A stretch of 64,000 bases of DNA from Rhodococcus sp. G-MC3 (GCF_030063335.1 NZ_JASISW010000002.1:186001-250000); one strand, 5' to 3'; numbered from the stretch's first letter, positions 27,299 to 37,183 are shown. A program made the numbers and translations. Notes: a model not told the origin generated them from the sequence alone.

Positions 27299-29584
27299 TC
27301 AGTGATGACCTGCGTGCGCGGCGCCGGGAGCGCGGACGGTGCCGTCGGCGATGAGTTTGTCCCACTCGCCCTGGATCTCCCTCTCGGCGGCGGTCGGGAT
27401 GAAGCCCGCGGGTCCGAAGATCTTCGACGGCACTTCGGGTTCCTCGTTGTCCGGGAGCCCCCCTGCCCGGAATGCTTTGATACACACCAGCAGTGCGGCC
27501 ACGGCGACGATCAACACGAGCACGGCGAAGATGATCGACAGTGTGCCCTGGATGAAGGTGTTCCGAATGACGGCATCGATTGCCTCGGAGGTCTTGGCGC
27601 TCTGGAACTCGGTGAGGCCCTTATTCTTCGCGTCGACGAAGATGCTGTGCTGCTTCCAGTAACCGATGGCAGGCACCGAGGAGAAGATCTTCTGATACGA
27701 CGCCGTCATCGTGACGATCAGATCCCACACCAACGGGACGCCGGGGATCCACGCCCATTTGAAGAGCCCGCGTTTCATGACAATCGTCAGAACGACCGAC
27801 AATGCGATGGCAGCCAGCAACTGGTTGGCGATTCCGAACAGTGGGAACAGGGTGTTGATCCCGCCGAGCGGGTCGGTCACACCCATGAGAAGGATTGCGC
27901 CCCAGGCGGCGACCACGACGAGCGAGCATACCCAGGCGCCGGGACGCCACGACGGATCCTTGAACTTCTTCGCGGTGGGCCCGGGCAGGTTGCCGATGCT
28001 GTCGGAGAGCATGAACCGCGCGACACGAGTACCGGCGTCGACCGTGGTGAGGATGAACAGTGCCTCGAACATGATCGCGAAGTGGTACCAGAACGATTTG
28101 AGTCCGGTGCCGCCGAACACTTGGTGCAGCACCTCGGACATACCGAAGGCGAGGGTCGGTGCGCCGCCGGTGCGGGAAATGATCGTTTCTTCGCCGACGG
28201 CTTCGGCTGCCTGTCGAAGTTCTTCGGCGGAAACATCTCCACCACTGAGTCCGAGGTTGTTGAGGTATTCCGCTGCGGTTTCCGGCGTGCCGCCGGTCAA
28301 CGAGGCCGGCGCATTGAGCGCGAAGTAGAGGTGCTGGTCGAGGACGCACGCGGTGATGAGGGCCATGATCGCGACGAAGGATTCGGTGAGCATTGCCCCG
28401 TAGCCGATCATCCGCATCTGCTTTTCCTTCTCCAGCAGCTTCGGTGTGGTTCCCGAGGCAATCAAAGCGTGGAAGCCGGACAGCGCACCGCAGGCGATGG
28501 TGATGAACAGGAACGGGAACAGAGAACCGGAGAAGGCTGGGCCGTTGCCCTCGGTCGCGAAGGTTGTCATCGCGGGCATCTGAATCTCGGGCCTGGCGAT
28601 GAGAATGCCGATGGCGAGCAAGGCAATGGTGCCGACTTTCATGAAGGTCGACAGGTAATCGCGCGGCGCGAGAAGCAACCACACCGGAAGAACCGATGCG
28701 GCGAGGCCGTAGCCGATGAGGCACCAGGCGACGGTGACCTTGGACAGGGTGAACCAGTCGGTGCCCCATTCGGTGTCGGCGACCCAGCCGCCGGAAATAA
28801 TCGCGAGCAACAGCAGGGCGACGCCGATGAGCGAGACCTCCGATACCTTGCCGGGGCGCAGGTAGCGGAGGTAGATACCCATGAAGAGTGCGATCGGAAT
28901 GGTCAGCGCGATCGAGAAGACGCCCCACGGGCTTTCGGCCAGTGCGTTCACCACGACGAGTGCGAGCACGGCGATGATGATGATCATGATGACGAAGACA
29001 CCGATCAGTGCAGCGGTGCCGCCGACGACTCCGAGTTCGTCGCGAGCCATCTGACCGAGGCTGCGTCCACGCCTGCGCGTCGAGATCCACAGAACGAGGA
29101 AGTCCTGGACCGCTCCGGCGAACACGACGCCAATGATGATCCACATCGTGCCGGGAAGGTAGCCCATCTGGGCTGCGAGAACGGGTCCCACCAATGGCCC
29201 TGCGCCTGCGATGGCGGCGAAGTGATGGCCGAACAGCACCCGACGATCCGTCGGCATGTAGTCCTTGCCGTTCTCGAGGATTTCGGCAGGTGTTGCGCGG
29301 TCGTCGCGCGGGTGGATGATCTTGTTCTCAATCAGTCTGGCGTAGAACCGGAACGCAAGGATGTACGTGCAGACTGCGGCGATGACGAACCAGACGGCGT
29401 TGGGATTTTCGCCGCGAACGATGGCGACAACCGTCCAGGCAATCCCGCCGAGCAGGCCGATGATGATCAACAGGACGCGCTTGGTCGGCGTCATCGGACT
29501 CTTGTCGACGACCCCGACCGGGGGTAGTTCTGGGTCCGTCTTCAATAGCTCTATGTGCGGATCGTTCGCCGCTTTCAATGTCAT
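27299..29584 (-). CDS. cstA: CstA family carbon-starvation / pyruvate transporter
   Basis: About 761 residues and 16 or more hydrophobic segments. CstA hallmarks are FGHHFAAIAGAGPLVGPVLAAQMGYLPGT, SGFHALIASGTTPKLLEKE, and FGIANQLLAAIALSV. E. coli CstA and BtsT import pyruvate (and CstA also peptides) by proton symport; that role is inferred here. The conserved region begins near residue 30 of the protein from ATG 29584; the frame is open to 29680. The two-gene unit cstA-ybdD would let the cell recover excreted pyruvate, which fits the pyruvate-forming Entner-Doudoroff genes just upstream. Confidence 0.94.
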   Translation of the reverse strand: MTLKAANDPHIELLKTDPELPPVGVVDKSPMTPTKRVLLIIIGLLGGIAWTVVAIVRGENPNAVWFVIAAVCTYILAFRFYARLIENKIIHPRDDRATPAEILENGKDYMPTDRRVLFGHHFAAIAGAGPLVGPVLAAQMGYLPGTMWIIIGVVFAGAVQDFLVLWISTRRRGRSLGQMARDELGVVGGTAALIGVFVIMIIIIAVLALVVVNALAESPWGVFSIALTIPIALFMGIYLRYLRPGKVSEVSLIGVALLLLAIISGGWVADTEWGTDWFTLSKVTVAWCLIGYGLAASVLPVWLLLAPRDYLSTFMKVGTIALLAIGILIARPEIQMPAMTTFATEGNGPAFSGSLFPFLFITIACGALSGFHALIASGTTPKLLEKEKQMRMIGYGAMLTESFVAIMALITACVLDQHLYFALNAPASLTGGTPETAAEYLNNLGLSGGDVSAEELRQAAEAVGEETIISRTGGAPTLAFGMSEVLHQVFGGTGLKSFWYHFAIMFEALFILTTVDAGTRVARFMLSDSIGNLPGPTAKKFKDPSWRPGAWVCSLVVVAAWGAILLMGVTDPLGGINTLFPLFGIANQLLAAIALSVVLTIVMKRGLFKWAWIPGVPLVWDLIVTMTASYQKIFSSVPAIGYWKQHSIFVDAKNKGLTEFQSAKTSEAIDAVIRNTFIQGTLSIIFAVLVLIVAVAALLVCIKAFRAGGLPDNEEPEVPSKIFGPAGFIPTAAEREIQGEWDKLIADGTVRAPGAAHAGHH

Positions 29585-29723
29585 GTGGGGAACCGCTTTC
29601 GACCGACGCGTTATGTGACAGCGATCACTGTAAGCCTTGGGGGTGACGGCTTGGCACCCATTACCGGTCGATGCGGTCAAAGGTTATCGATTTGCGTCGA
29701 GTGGTACGCAAGTGACGTGAGTG

Positions 29724-30914
29724 TCAGCCGCCCAGTGCCTCGTCCACCGCTCGCTCACTCAGAACTCGGTCCAATACCATTGCTGCGCTGCCGATGACGG
29801 CGGAGTGGTCGCCGTGGGTGGTGGCTTGAATCGTCAGCGCGCGGGTGGCCAGTGCCGTTGCGTTGCCGTAGACGGTCTCGCGGAGCCCCGCGACGAAGAT
29901 GTCGTAGGCCTTGGCCATGTCGCCGCCGACGATCAAGACTTCGGGATTGAGCAGGTTGACGGCTCCTGCGAGGGTTTCGCCGATCTGACGACCACTGTCG
30001 CGGATGAGGCGACGTGCTTCGGGGTCACCGCTCACTGCCAACTCGACGACGCCCCGGACGTGACCGACGCTGCGCCCCTGTTCTTGGAGGGATCGGACGA
30101 GTGCCCAGCCGCCCGCGATGGCCTCGAGGCAACCGCTGTCTCCGCACCGGCAGGCGACTCCTGCCGCTGCCGCCGTTTTGGTATGGCCGAACTCTCCTGC
30201 CGCTCCGAGTGATCCGCGTTGAAGGACGCCTCCGGCGACGATGCCGGCTCCGAGTCCGGTCGATGCCTTGACCAGCAGAGCGTTCTGGAAACGGTCGCGG
30301 TTGTCGCGACGTTCGGCGAGCACCATTGCGTTGGCGTCGTTGTCGAGAAATACCGGAGCCGGAGTCGTAGCCGCGAAATACGGGGCAAGGGGAACACCGT
30401 CCCAGCCGTGCATGATCGGCGAATCGAGACTGCAGCCGCGGGTGGTGTCGGCCGTGCCGGGGATGCTCAGCCCGACACCGAGGATCCGATGGCCGGAGCG
30501 GTCGACGTCGTCGATCAGAGCTTCGAGGCGTTTGGTGATCTGAGGCATCAGCTCATCGGGGCCGATGCCGATTTCCTGGTCGACCGAGTCGCTTGCCAGG
30601 AATTCGCCGCCGAGGGTGAACACGCCGAGTTGTGAGCGGCTGCGCCCGATGGCTGCGGCGAGCACGATGCCGGCGTCGACGTCGAACGACAGCCGTGCGG
30701 GCGGGCGGCCGCCGGTCGATTGCGCGTCCTCGGCTTCGATGACCAACCCGAGGCTGGTCAGTGAGGCAACTCGGGATGCAACGGCGGATCGGGAGAGTCC
30801 GGTGATCTTGCCGAGTTCGGCGCGGGTGTCGGCTTCGCCGTCCCGAACGAGCGCGAAGATCTCGCCTGCTGTCGCAGGTGGCGCACTCGGACGTGGCGGT
30901 TGCATATACGCCAT
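29724..30914 (-). CDS. ROK family transcriptional regulator
   Basis: 396 residues. An N-terminal winged HTH (about 15-75, TRAELGKITGLSRSAVASRVASLTSLGLV) is fused to a ROK sugar-kinase-like domain with AAIGRSRSQLGVFTLGG, DNDANAMVLAERRD, GLGAGIVAGG and the zinc motif ACRCGDSGCLEAIAGG. Such proteins (NagC/Mlc/XylR type) usually repress sugar genes and respond to sugars or their phosphates. It is divergent from edd-eda, with an AT-rich inverted repeat in between, so it probably controls the Entner-Doudoroff genes and itself. Confidence 0.92.
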   Translation of the reverse strand: MAYMQPPRPSAPPATAGEIFALVRDGEADTRAELGKITGLSRSAVASRVASLTSLGLVIEAEDAQSTGGRPPARLSFDVDAGIVLAAAIGRSRSQLGVFTLGGEFLASDSVDQEIGIGPDELMPQITKRLEALIDDVDRSGHRILGVGLSIPGTADTTRGCSLDSPIMHGWDGVPLAPYFAATTPAPVFLDNDANAMVLAERRDNRDRFQNALLVKASTGLGAGIVAGGVLQRGSLGAAGEFGHTKTAAAAGVACRCGDSGCLEAIAGGWALVRSLQEQGRSVGHVRGVVELAVSGDPEARRLIRDSGRQIGETLAGAVNLLNPEVLIVGGDMAKAYDIFVAGLRETVYGNATALATRALTIQATTHGDHSAVIGSAAMVLDRVLSERAVDEALGG

Positions 30915-30963
30915 TCAACCAACTCGCAACCCTTGCGGCAACAGCGCAAGAATCTCTACTTAT

Positions 30964-30983
30964 AACTTTGAAATACCTAAGTT
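30964..30983. promoter_or_regulatory. Candidate operator in the ROK/edd divergent promoter
   Basis: Inverted repeat AACTTtgaaatacctAAGTT (5-bp arms, 10-nt spacer) within the most AT-rich stretch (about 30950-30985) of the 134-bp divergent region. ROK regulators often bind AT-rich inverted repeats. The site is 65 nt before the edd start. Another short repeat, CCACgtaaGTGG, lies at 30994-31005. Confidence 0.35.
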
Positions 30984-31048
30984 GGGTTGTCGAACCACGT
31001 AAGTGGCTCTAAGCTGAGTTCACGAGAGACCGAACAGGGAGACACCTC

Positions 31049-32872
31049 ATGGACACGATCCACCCGGTTCTGCGTCAGGTCACCGACCGAATCGCAGCCC
31101 GCAGCCAGTCCGCCCGGGCCACCTACCTCGATCGAATCGCCGCAGAGGGGGACCGAGGCCCCGCCCGTGGCCGCCTCGCCTGCGCCAACATTGCCCACGG
31201 CTTCGCCGCATCAGGCAAGGCCGACAAGCAAGCCCTGCGCGGCATGGTCAAGCCCAACATCGCGATCGTGTCCGCATACAACGACATGCTTTCCGCGCAC
31301 AAGCCGTTCGAGACGTACCCGAAAGCGCTGAAGGCCGCCGTGATCGACGCCGGCGGGATCGCTCAGTTCGCTGGCGGAGTCCCTGCCATGTGCGACGGCA
31401 TCACCCAGGGCCGAGCAGGCATGGAGCTCTCGCTTTTCAGTCGCGACATCATCGCCATGTCGACCGCAATTGCGTTGTCCCACGACATGTTCGACGCCAC
31501 CCTGATGCTCGGAGTGTGCGACAAGATCGTCCCAGGCATGCTCATCGGTGCATTGAGCTTCGGTCATTTGCCGGCGGTGTTCGTCCCTGCGGGCCCGATG
31601 ACGTCGGGACTTCCCAATGGTGAGAAAGCCAAGGCGCGTCAGCTCTATGCCGAGGGGAAGGTGGGACGCGAGGTATTGCTCGATGCCGAGGCGGCGTCTT
31701 ACCACGGAAGTGGCACTTGCACCTTCTTCGGAACCGCGAACTCGAACCAGTTGTTGATGGAGGTCATGGGCCTACATCTGCCGGGATCTTCCTTCGTGAA
31801 CCCCGGAACTCCGTTGCGCGAAGCCCTGACTCGTGAAGCTGCGCACGTCGTAACGGGATTGACCGCACTCGGCGACAACTACACCCCGGTAGGGGAGTTG
31901 GTCGACGAGAAGGCAATCGTCAACGGATGCGTCGCGCTGCTGGCCACCGGCGGATCGACAAATCACACGATGCACCTCGTCGCCATCGCGAAGGCAGCCG
32001 GAATTACTCTGACCTGGGAGGATCTGTCCGAGCTGTCGGCGGTCGTGCCCTTGATGGCGCGGATCTACCCGAACGGCACAGCCGACGTGAATCACTTTCA
32101 CGCCGCAGGCGGACTCGGCTTCGTGATCGGATCGCTGCTCGACGCCGGACTTCTGCACGAGGATGTCAACACTGTTGCCGGGCCTGGCCTTGCGCGTTAC
32201 ACGCAGGAGCCCAAGCTCGACGGTGACGGAGTTCTGTGGCACGAGGGCACCCGAATCAGCGGCGACAACACCGTCCTGCGCGGCGCCGAAGACGCGTTCA
32301 GCGCCGAAGGCGGATTGAAGATGCTGACCGGGCCGATCGGCAAGTGCGTCATCAAGACCTCGGCGATTGCTTCCGAGCACCGTGTGGTGACGGGTCCGGC
32401 ACGGGTGTTCGACGATCAAGCCGACTTCCTCGCCGCGTTCGAGGCCGGGCAGCTCGAAGGAGACCTCGTCGCCGTGCTGCGCTACCAGGGTCCGCAGGCG
32501 AACGGCATGCCGGAGCTGCACAAGCTGACGCCCGCGCTCGGGATCCTGCAGGACCGCGGCTACCGCGTCGCGTTGATCACGGACGGCCGCATGTCCGGCG
32601 CATCCGGAAAGGTGCCCGCAGCAATTCATCTCACGCCGGAGGCGGCCAGTGGCGGGCCCATCGCGAAGATTATCGACGGCGACACGATCACGCTCGACTC
32701 GTTGACCGGGACTCTCGACATCGACGTGCCGACAGTCGAGTTCGAGGCTCGGCCCGTCACCGGCCGAGTGCTCACGAACGACGAATGGGCGGGCACCGGA
32801 CGCGACCTGTTCTCCGGAATGCGAGCTCTGGTCGGCCCTGCCGACGAGGGTGCGATGTTCGTGATGCGCTGA
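31049..32872 (+). CDS. edd: 6-phosphogluconate dehydratase
   Basis: 607-residue [4Fe-4S] dehydratase of the IlvD/Edd family, converting 6-phosphogluconate to 2-keto-3-deoxy-6-phosphogluconate, first committed step of the Entner-Doudoroff pathway. Cluster-type Cys are visible in [23 protein letters not shown] and [13 protein letters not shown]. Length fits Edd rather than the shorter IlvD, and the adjacent eda confirms the assignment. The start ATG 31049 begins [15 protein letters not shown], typical of the family. Divergent ROK regulator is the likely controller. Confidence 0.96.
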   Translation: MDTIHPVLRQVTDRIAARSQSARATYLDRIAAEGDRGPARGRLACANIAHGFAASGKADKQALRGMVKPNIAIVSAYNDMLSAHKPFETYPKALKAAVIDAGGIAQFAGGVPAMCDGITQGRAGMELSLFSRDIIAMSTAIALSHDMFDATLMLGVCDKIVPGMLIGALSFGHLPAVFVPAGPMTSGLPNGEKAKARQLYAEGKVGREVLLDAEAASYHGSGTCTFFGTANSNQLLMEVMGLHLPGSSFVNPGTPLREALTREAAHVVTGLTALGDNYTPVGELVDEKAIVNGCVALLATGGSTNHTMHLVAIAKAAGITLTWEDLSELSAVVPLMARIYPNGTADVNHFHAAGGLGFVIGSLLDAGLLHEDVNTVAGPGLARYTQEPKLDGDGVLWHEGTRISGDNTVLRGAEDAFSAEGGLKMLTGPIGKCVIKTSAIASEHRVVTGPARVFDDQADFLAAFEAGQLEGDLVAVLRYQGPQANGMPELHKLTPALGILQDRGYRVALITDGRMSGASGKVPAAIHLTPEAASGGPIAKIIDGDTITLDSLTGTLDIDVPTVEFEARPVTGRVLTNDEWAGTGRDLFSGMRALVGPADEGAMFVMR

Positions 32873-32948
32873 ACTGCCCGTGCGCGTTTCGGTACACCCA
32901 ACTGTCTCCAACCACTCACGGGCGCGGTAGCGCCGGAAAAGGAAAGTC

Positions 32949-33572
32949 ATGACCGAATCCCTCATCGACCGCGTACCCGTGATTCCGGTCGTCGTGATCG
33001 AGAATCTCGACCACGCAGTCCCGATCGCCCGTGCACTGGTCAAAGGCGGCCTACCCGTCATCGAACTGACTCTGCGCACCCCGGTGGCACTCGACGCCAT
33101 CGAACGCATCGCTGCGGAGGTTCCCGAGATCCTGCTCGGCGCCGGCACAATCGTCACGCCGGGCCAGGCGAAGCAGGCCGCCGATGCAGGCGCGCAGTTC
33201 CTTGTGTCGCCGGGCAGCACGCAATCGTTGACACAGGCGATGCGCGAAACCGGACTCCCGCACCTTCCGGGCGCCGCGACCGTCTCCGAGGTGCTTGCGC
33301 TGCTCGAAGCGGGATACACCGAACTGAAGTTCTTCCCGGCCGAGGCGTCGGGTGGTGCCAACTTCCTGAAGTCCATTCACGCGCCGGTTCCGGCTGCCCG
33401 CTTCTGCCCGACGGGTGGAATCTCGCCGGCGAACGTGGCGTCGTACCTGGCATTGCCGAACGTCGGCTGTGTCGGCGGATCGTGGATCACGCCCGCAGCC
33501 TTATTGGCGAACGAGGACTGGGATGCGGTTGCCGATCTGGCGCGGGCGGCGTCGGAATTGTCGGGCGCCTGA
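32949..33572 (+). CDS. eda: KDPG aldolase
   Basis: 207 residues. Class I aldolase splitting 2-keto-3-deoxy-6-phosphogluconate into pyruvate and glyceraldehyde-3-phosphate. The catalytic base is E39 in VIELTLRTP and the Schiff-base Lys is K127 in TELKFFPAEASGG; the phosphate-binding RFCPTGGIS block follows. It lies 76 bp after edd on the same strand and with GGAAAAGGA-like purines before the start, so the two form an operon. Confidence 0.96.
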   Translation: MTESLIDRVPVIPVVVIENLDHAVPIARALVKGGLPVIELTLRTPVALDAIERIAAEVPEILLGAGTIVTPGQAKQAADAGAQFLVSPGSTQSLTQAMRETGLPHLPGAATVSEVLALLEAGYTELKFFPAEASGGANFLKSIHAPVPAARFCPTGGISPANVASYLALPNVGCVGGSWITPAALLANEDWDAVADLARAASELSGA

Positions 33573-33579
33573 GTGGCAG

Positions 33580-33619
33580 GTGAGCCAAAGTACGTCGCAG
33601 GGGACGTATTTCCGCTCAC
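33580..33619. repeat. Family B palindromic repeat, copy 3 (40 bp)
   Basis: Starts 7 nt after the eda stop. The right arm GGGACGTATTTCCGCTCAC (33601-33619) is the exact complement of the family consensus; the left arm GTGAGCCAAAGTACGTCGC has diverged at several positions. Length is again 40 bp. It separates edd-eda from the downstream oxidoreductase gene transcribed in the same direction. Confidence 0.75.
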
Positions 33620-33674
33620 GTGCCTGTCCGTAGCTCCTTGACCTCGAGATAACTCGAGGTTTTATCGTCGGTTC

Positions 33675-34469
33675 ATGGACACACTCGGACTCGGCAGAAT
33701 CGGCATCTCGATCGACGTCAGCCACTCGTACCTCGACGACGCACGCGAGCTGGAAGCGTTGGGCTACACGTCGCTGTGGCTGGCGGGAGGTCAGATCGAC
33801 AGCTTGACCAGGCTGTCGGATCTGGTGCTGGCGACCGAGACGGTGACCGTCGTACCGGGGATCGTGCCGGTCGATGTCTACGACGCCGCTTCGGTGGGCG
33901 CACTGTTTCGTGATCTCGAGGGGACCGGCCGATTCGTCGTCGGGCTCGGCGGGCCTCAGTCGGCGAAGCCGCTGGCCGGGTTGAACACGTATCTCGACGA
34001 GCTCGACGTGCCTTCCGATCGTTTGATCCTCGCCGCCCTCGGCCCGCGAAAGCTCGAGCTGGCGGGTCAGAGAGCCGCAGGAGCCGTCGCACTGCTCGTG
34101 ACGCCGGCGTACGCAGCCGAGGCCAGAAAGATCCTGGGCGACGCGTCCCTGGCGATCGATCTTTTCGTCGTTCTCGAAACCAATCAGGAGCGTGCCCGCG
34201 CGTTCGCCCGAAAGCCACTGTCCTTCCTCGCGTCGGTTCCCGGTTACCGCCAGAACTTCCTTCGTATGGGCTTCACCAGCGAGGACGTCGATCAACTCGC
34301 CGACAGACTCGTCGACGCCGTCGTGGCGTGGGGAAGCGTCGACGACATCAGTCGACGCGTTCAGCAGTTCTTCGATGCCGGTGCCGACCACGTTGTACTC
34401 GCGCCGCTGGCGACAACGGCTCTGGTCGCGGGCCGGGCGCTGTCGGAGCTGGTGGTCGCGCCAAAGTAG
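33675..34469 (+). CDS. LLM-class F420-dependent oxidoreductase
   Basis: 264-residue luciferase-like TIM-barrel protein. The start MDTLGLGRIGISIDVSHSYLDDARELEALGYTSLWLAGGQ and later RFVVGLGGP fit a subgroup (TIGR03620-like) of F420-dependent oxidoreductases common in mycolic-acid actinobacteria. It probably uses reduced F420, whose precursor enzyme FbiC is encoded at the right end of the window. Substrate is unknown. It is 12 bp upstream of ychF, perhaps co-transcribed. Confidence 0.85.
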   Translation: MDTLGLGRIGISIDVSHSYLDDARELEALGYTSLWLAGGQIDSLTRLSDLVLATETVTVVPGIVPVDVYDAASVGALFRDLEGTGRFVVGLGGPQSAKPLAGLNTYLDELDVPSDRLILAALGPRKLELAGQRAAGAVALLVTPAYAAEARKILGDASLAIDLFVVLETNQERARAFARKPLSFLASVPGYRQNFLRMGFTSEDVDQLADRLVDAVVAWGSVDDISRRVQQFFDAGADHVVLAPLATTALVAGRALSELVVAPK

Positions 34470-34481
34470 ACTCCATAGACC

Positions 34482-35561
34482 GTGAGCCTTACCCTCGGAA
34501 TCGTCGGATTGCCCAACGTCGGCAAGTCCACCCTCTTCAACGCGCTGACCAAGAATGATGTGCTGGCGGCGAACTACCCGTTCGCCACTATCGAGCCCAA
34601 TGTCGGTGTGGTTCCGCTGCCCGATCCGCGGCTCGGCAAACTCGCCGAGGTCTTCAGCTCGGAGAAGTTGGTGCCTGCGCTTGTATCGTTCGTGGACATC
34701 GCCGGCATCGTGAAGGGCGCTTCCGAAGGTGCAGGTCTCGGCAACAAGTTCCTGGCCAACATTCGTGAAGCCGATGCCATCTGCCAGGTTGTTCGTGTGT
34801 TCGCCGATGACGATGTGGTGCATGTCGACGGCCGTGTCGACCCCGCTGCGGACATCGAGGTCATCGAGACCGAGCTCGCAATTGCCGACCTCCAGACATT
34901 GGAGAAGGCGATTCCGCGCGTCGAGAAGGAAGCGCGGATCAAGAAGGACCGCAAGCCTGCGCTCGACGCAGCCATCGCCGCTCAGGCTGTACTGAACGAG
35001 GGCAAGACGCTGTTCTCTCAGCGGAGCAAGCTGGACTTCGAGCTGCTGAAAGAATTCCAGCTCCTGACGACGAAACCGTTCCTCTACGTATTCAACGCGG
35101 ACGAGTCCATCCTCACCGACGACGTCAAGGTCGGCGAGCTTGCTCGCTCCGTCGCACCGGCGGATGCAGTGTTCTTGGATGCAAAGATCGAGTCCGAGCT
35201 CCTCGAACTCGACGCTGAGTCTGCAGCCGAGCTCCTCGAGAGCGTCGGGCAGACAGAGCCGGGTCTCGACGCCCTGGCCCGCGCAGGCTTCCATACTCTC
35301 GGATTGCAGACCTACCTCACGGCGGGGCCGAAAGAGGCTCGTGCGTGGACGATTCACAAGGGAGACACCGCTCCTCAGGCAGCGGGCGTCATTCACACCG
35401 ACTTCGAGCGTGGCTTCATCAAGGCTGAAGTCGTCAGTTTCGACGACCTCATCGAGACAGGCTCCATGGCTGCAGCGAAGGCTGCGGGCAAGGTGCGTAT
35501 CGAGGGCAAGGATTACGTCATGGCCGATGGGGATGTCGTGGAGTTCCGCTTCAACGTCTGA
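34482..35561 (+). CDS. ychF: Redox-regulated ATPase/GTPase YchF
   Basis: 359-residue Obg-family P-loop protein with GLPNVGKST at 9-17, switch region NYPFATIEPNVGVVPLPDPR, the DIAGIVKGASEGAGLGNKFL block and a C-terminal TGS domain (LQTYLTAGPKEARAWTIHKGDTAPQAAGVIHTDFERGFIKAEV). YchF/Ola1 prefers ATP and binds ribosomes. It is the counterpart of Rv1112. GTG 34482 begins the family N-terminus. It marks the end of the left conserved block; accessory genes follow. Confidence 0.97.
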   Translation: MSLTLGIVGLPNVGKSTLFNALTKNDVLAANYPFATIEPNVGVVPLPDPRLGKLAEVFSSEKLVPALVSFVDIAGIVKGASEGAGLGNKFLANIREADAICQVVRVFADDDVVHVDGRVDPAADIEVIETELAIADLQTLEKAIPRVEKEARIKKDRKPALDAAIAAQAVLNEGKTLFSQRSKLDFELLKEFQLLTTKPFLYVFNADESILTDDVKVGELARSVAPADAVFLDAKIESELLELDAESAAELLESVGQTEPGLDALARAGFHTLGLQTYLTAGPKEARAWTIHKGDTAPQAAGVIHTDFERGFIKAEVVSFDDLIETGSMAAAKAAGKVRIEGKDYVMADGDVVEFRFNV

Positions 35562-35609
35562 TCCCGGACGAAATCCAAGACCCGGTTGTGCGCGGAGTGA
35601 GCCGTCGGG

Positions 35610-35671
35610 CGCAAATCGGGGGCGTAGATCCGGTGGCGACCGGGTGCTCCCAAATCTACGTCCCGGTTGCG
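35610..35671. repeat. Long imperfect inverted repeat after ychF
   Basis: Arms at 35610-35629 and 35654-35671 (CGCAAaTCGGGgGCGTAGAT against CGCAACCGGGACGTAGAT) can form a long stem with a 24-nt loop. A partial copy of the arm (CCCGGTTGTG) also lies just upstream at 35581. It sits between ychF and the OLD-like gene and could act as a terminator or mark an insertion boundary. Confidence 0.5.
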
Positions 35672-35740
35672 TCTGAATCGAACATCAGGATGTAAACCTC
35701 AGTTTGCTCGATATCGGCTGTGGCAGGGGAGAATACATCG

Positions 35741-37183
35741 GTGACTTCGAAACATTCTGATCCTCGGCTGGCAGTGTGGGAACAACTCCGCGCAGGGAGT
35801 GGCCCGCTGGAGCAACTCCAGATCCATTCGTCCCCTGTGCTCGCGCCGCAGTGTGTTCGGTTCGGCCAACTGACTGCGCTGGTCGGCCTGCACGGCGCGG
35901 GTAAAAGCTACATGCTGTCGACGCTCGCGGCAGGTCTTCCAGGCTGGCAAGTAAAGCTGCAGCTGCCTATCGAATCGGATGGTCACGTCGACGAACTACG
36001 TGGCAAGTATGGACTGACCCTCAGACCAGGGGATGGACCGCGAGAAGTCGGCTATACGCGACCTGTCGATCGGGAAGAACGCGAAGCATTCGATGCAATA
36101 CTGGAGCCGCTGTGGTTGACGACGTTGTCGCCGTACATGGCATTGAGCGAATTATCCTTCGCTACAGACAATTTCCGGTCTAAACTTGTCGACTTCACGG
36201 ACATTACGCGCGGCGGACTCAATGCCGTGCGCGACATTACCGGTCACGAGTACCAATCCTTGGAGTACGGCCGAATCGACGGCCCCGACGGCTACGCACC
36301 GTTCTTCCGAGGCATCCGCCAGTCGCACGAGGTCGACATGTTTTCGATGAGCGCGTCAGAGTTCTGGGTTCACTTCGTCTTGGCACATCTGCGCATTGCG
36401 GACAAAGACGCGGTTGTGCTCATCGATGAACCAGAGTCCTTCTTGGCGCAGCCGGGTCATCGCGCATTTATCGACGAGATCGCGCGCCTTACATTGGCGG
36501 CGGGGTGCCAGACAATCATTGCCACGCACTCCGACACGATGGTCCGACGAATTCCGTCCTCCCTTCTTCTGCAGGTCACACAGAGTTCCAATGGCGCGAT
36601 CGTTTCCGAGGTTGCGGGTACAGGAGCATTGCTTCGCGCGCTGGGCCGTGAGCGGGTTCCGGTTTGCGCGCTGGTCTTCGTCGAAGATGCTCTCGCATCC
36701 ACTGTGGTTCGAGCGATGATGAACCTGCTTGCGCCGGACGACGTCGATAAGTTCGATGTCATCGATAGTGGCGGCAAGGATATCGCCGTGCGCGGCGCAG
36801 GACTATTCAAAAATTCCCAGCGGCTGCGCGCCATGGCGGTGCTGGATGGCGATCAGAGGGGCAAGTACACGACTGAGTGTGTGCTTTTTCTGCCGGGCGC
36901 GGGCGTTCCTGAAATTGATCTCCTCGACAGTCTCCGATCAGCCGAATCGATTGCAGCGGAACGGCTCCACGTTTCCGTGTCTGATCTTCGTATCGGACTG
37001 GAAGTTGCGGGTCGCGCGTCACACCAACTCGTCTTTGAAGTTATGGGTGAAGTTTTGGCCGGAAGTTCGGCAGAGAAGGTGAGGGACCTTGCGATCGAAC
37101 TCTGGTTGCAGCAAAGCGAAGTCGCAGTGCATGCCCGAACGTTGATCGGGGAGTTGCTTGCGGGGGCCGCTCCTGCACGATGA
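35741..37183 (+). CDS. OLD-like AAA/ABC ATPase with C-terminal TOPRIM-like region
   Basis: 480 residues. The ABC-type ATPase part has Walker A GLHGAGKS (49-56), a degenerate signature FSMSASEF (about 200-208), Walker B DAVVLIDEPES (about 223-233) and switch IIATHSD (about 260-266). The C-terminal third shows a TOPRIM-like acidic pattern: FVEDALA (about 312) and VLDGDQRG (about 366), as in OLD-family nucleases. Such proteins act in phage defence (OLD, GajA) or DNA repair; no partner gene is adjacent. Codon choice is less GC-biased than neighbours, with a TTA codon at 138, suggesting transfer. GTG 35741 follows AGGGGAG at 9 nt; GTG 35720 is an alternative. Confidence 0.75.
   Translation: MTSKHSDPRLAVWEQLRAGSGPLEQLQIHSSPVLAPQCVRFGQLTALVGLHGAGKSYMLSTLAAGLPGWQVKLQLPIESDGHVDELRGKYGLTLRPGDGPREVGYTRPVDREEREAFDAILEPLWLTTLSPYMALSELSFATDNFRSKLVDFTDITRGGLNAVRDITGHEYQSLEYGRIDGPDGYAPFFRGIRQSHEVDMFSMSASEFWVHFVLAHLRIADKDAVVLIDEPESFLAQPGHRAFIDEIARLTLAAGCQTIIATHSDTMVRRIPSSLLLQVTQSSNGAIVSEVAGTGALLRALGRERVPVCALVFVEDALASTVVRAMMNLLAPDDVDKFDVIDSGGKDIAVRGAGLFKNSQRLRAMAVLDGDQRGKYTTECVLFLPGAGVPEIDLLDSLRSAESIAAERLHVSVSDLRIGLEVAGRASHQLVFEVMGEVLAGSSAEKVRDLAIELWLQQSEVAVHARTLIGELLAGAAPAR

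Noticed and set aside
27254..29527. Very long open frame (757 codons) on the plus strand opposite cstA
   Set aside because: It is the antisense shadow of a clear CstA gene; the translation is rich in Gly/Arg/His/Asp without any domain, as expected from reading GC-rich codons backwards.
32873..32948. GCCCGTG...CACGGGC inverted repeat between edd and eda
   Set aside because: Seven-base arms separated by about 35 nt in GC-rich DNA are expected by chance; no U-run.
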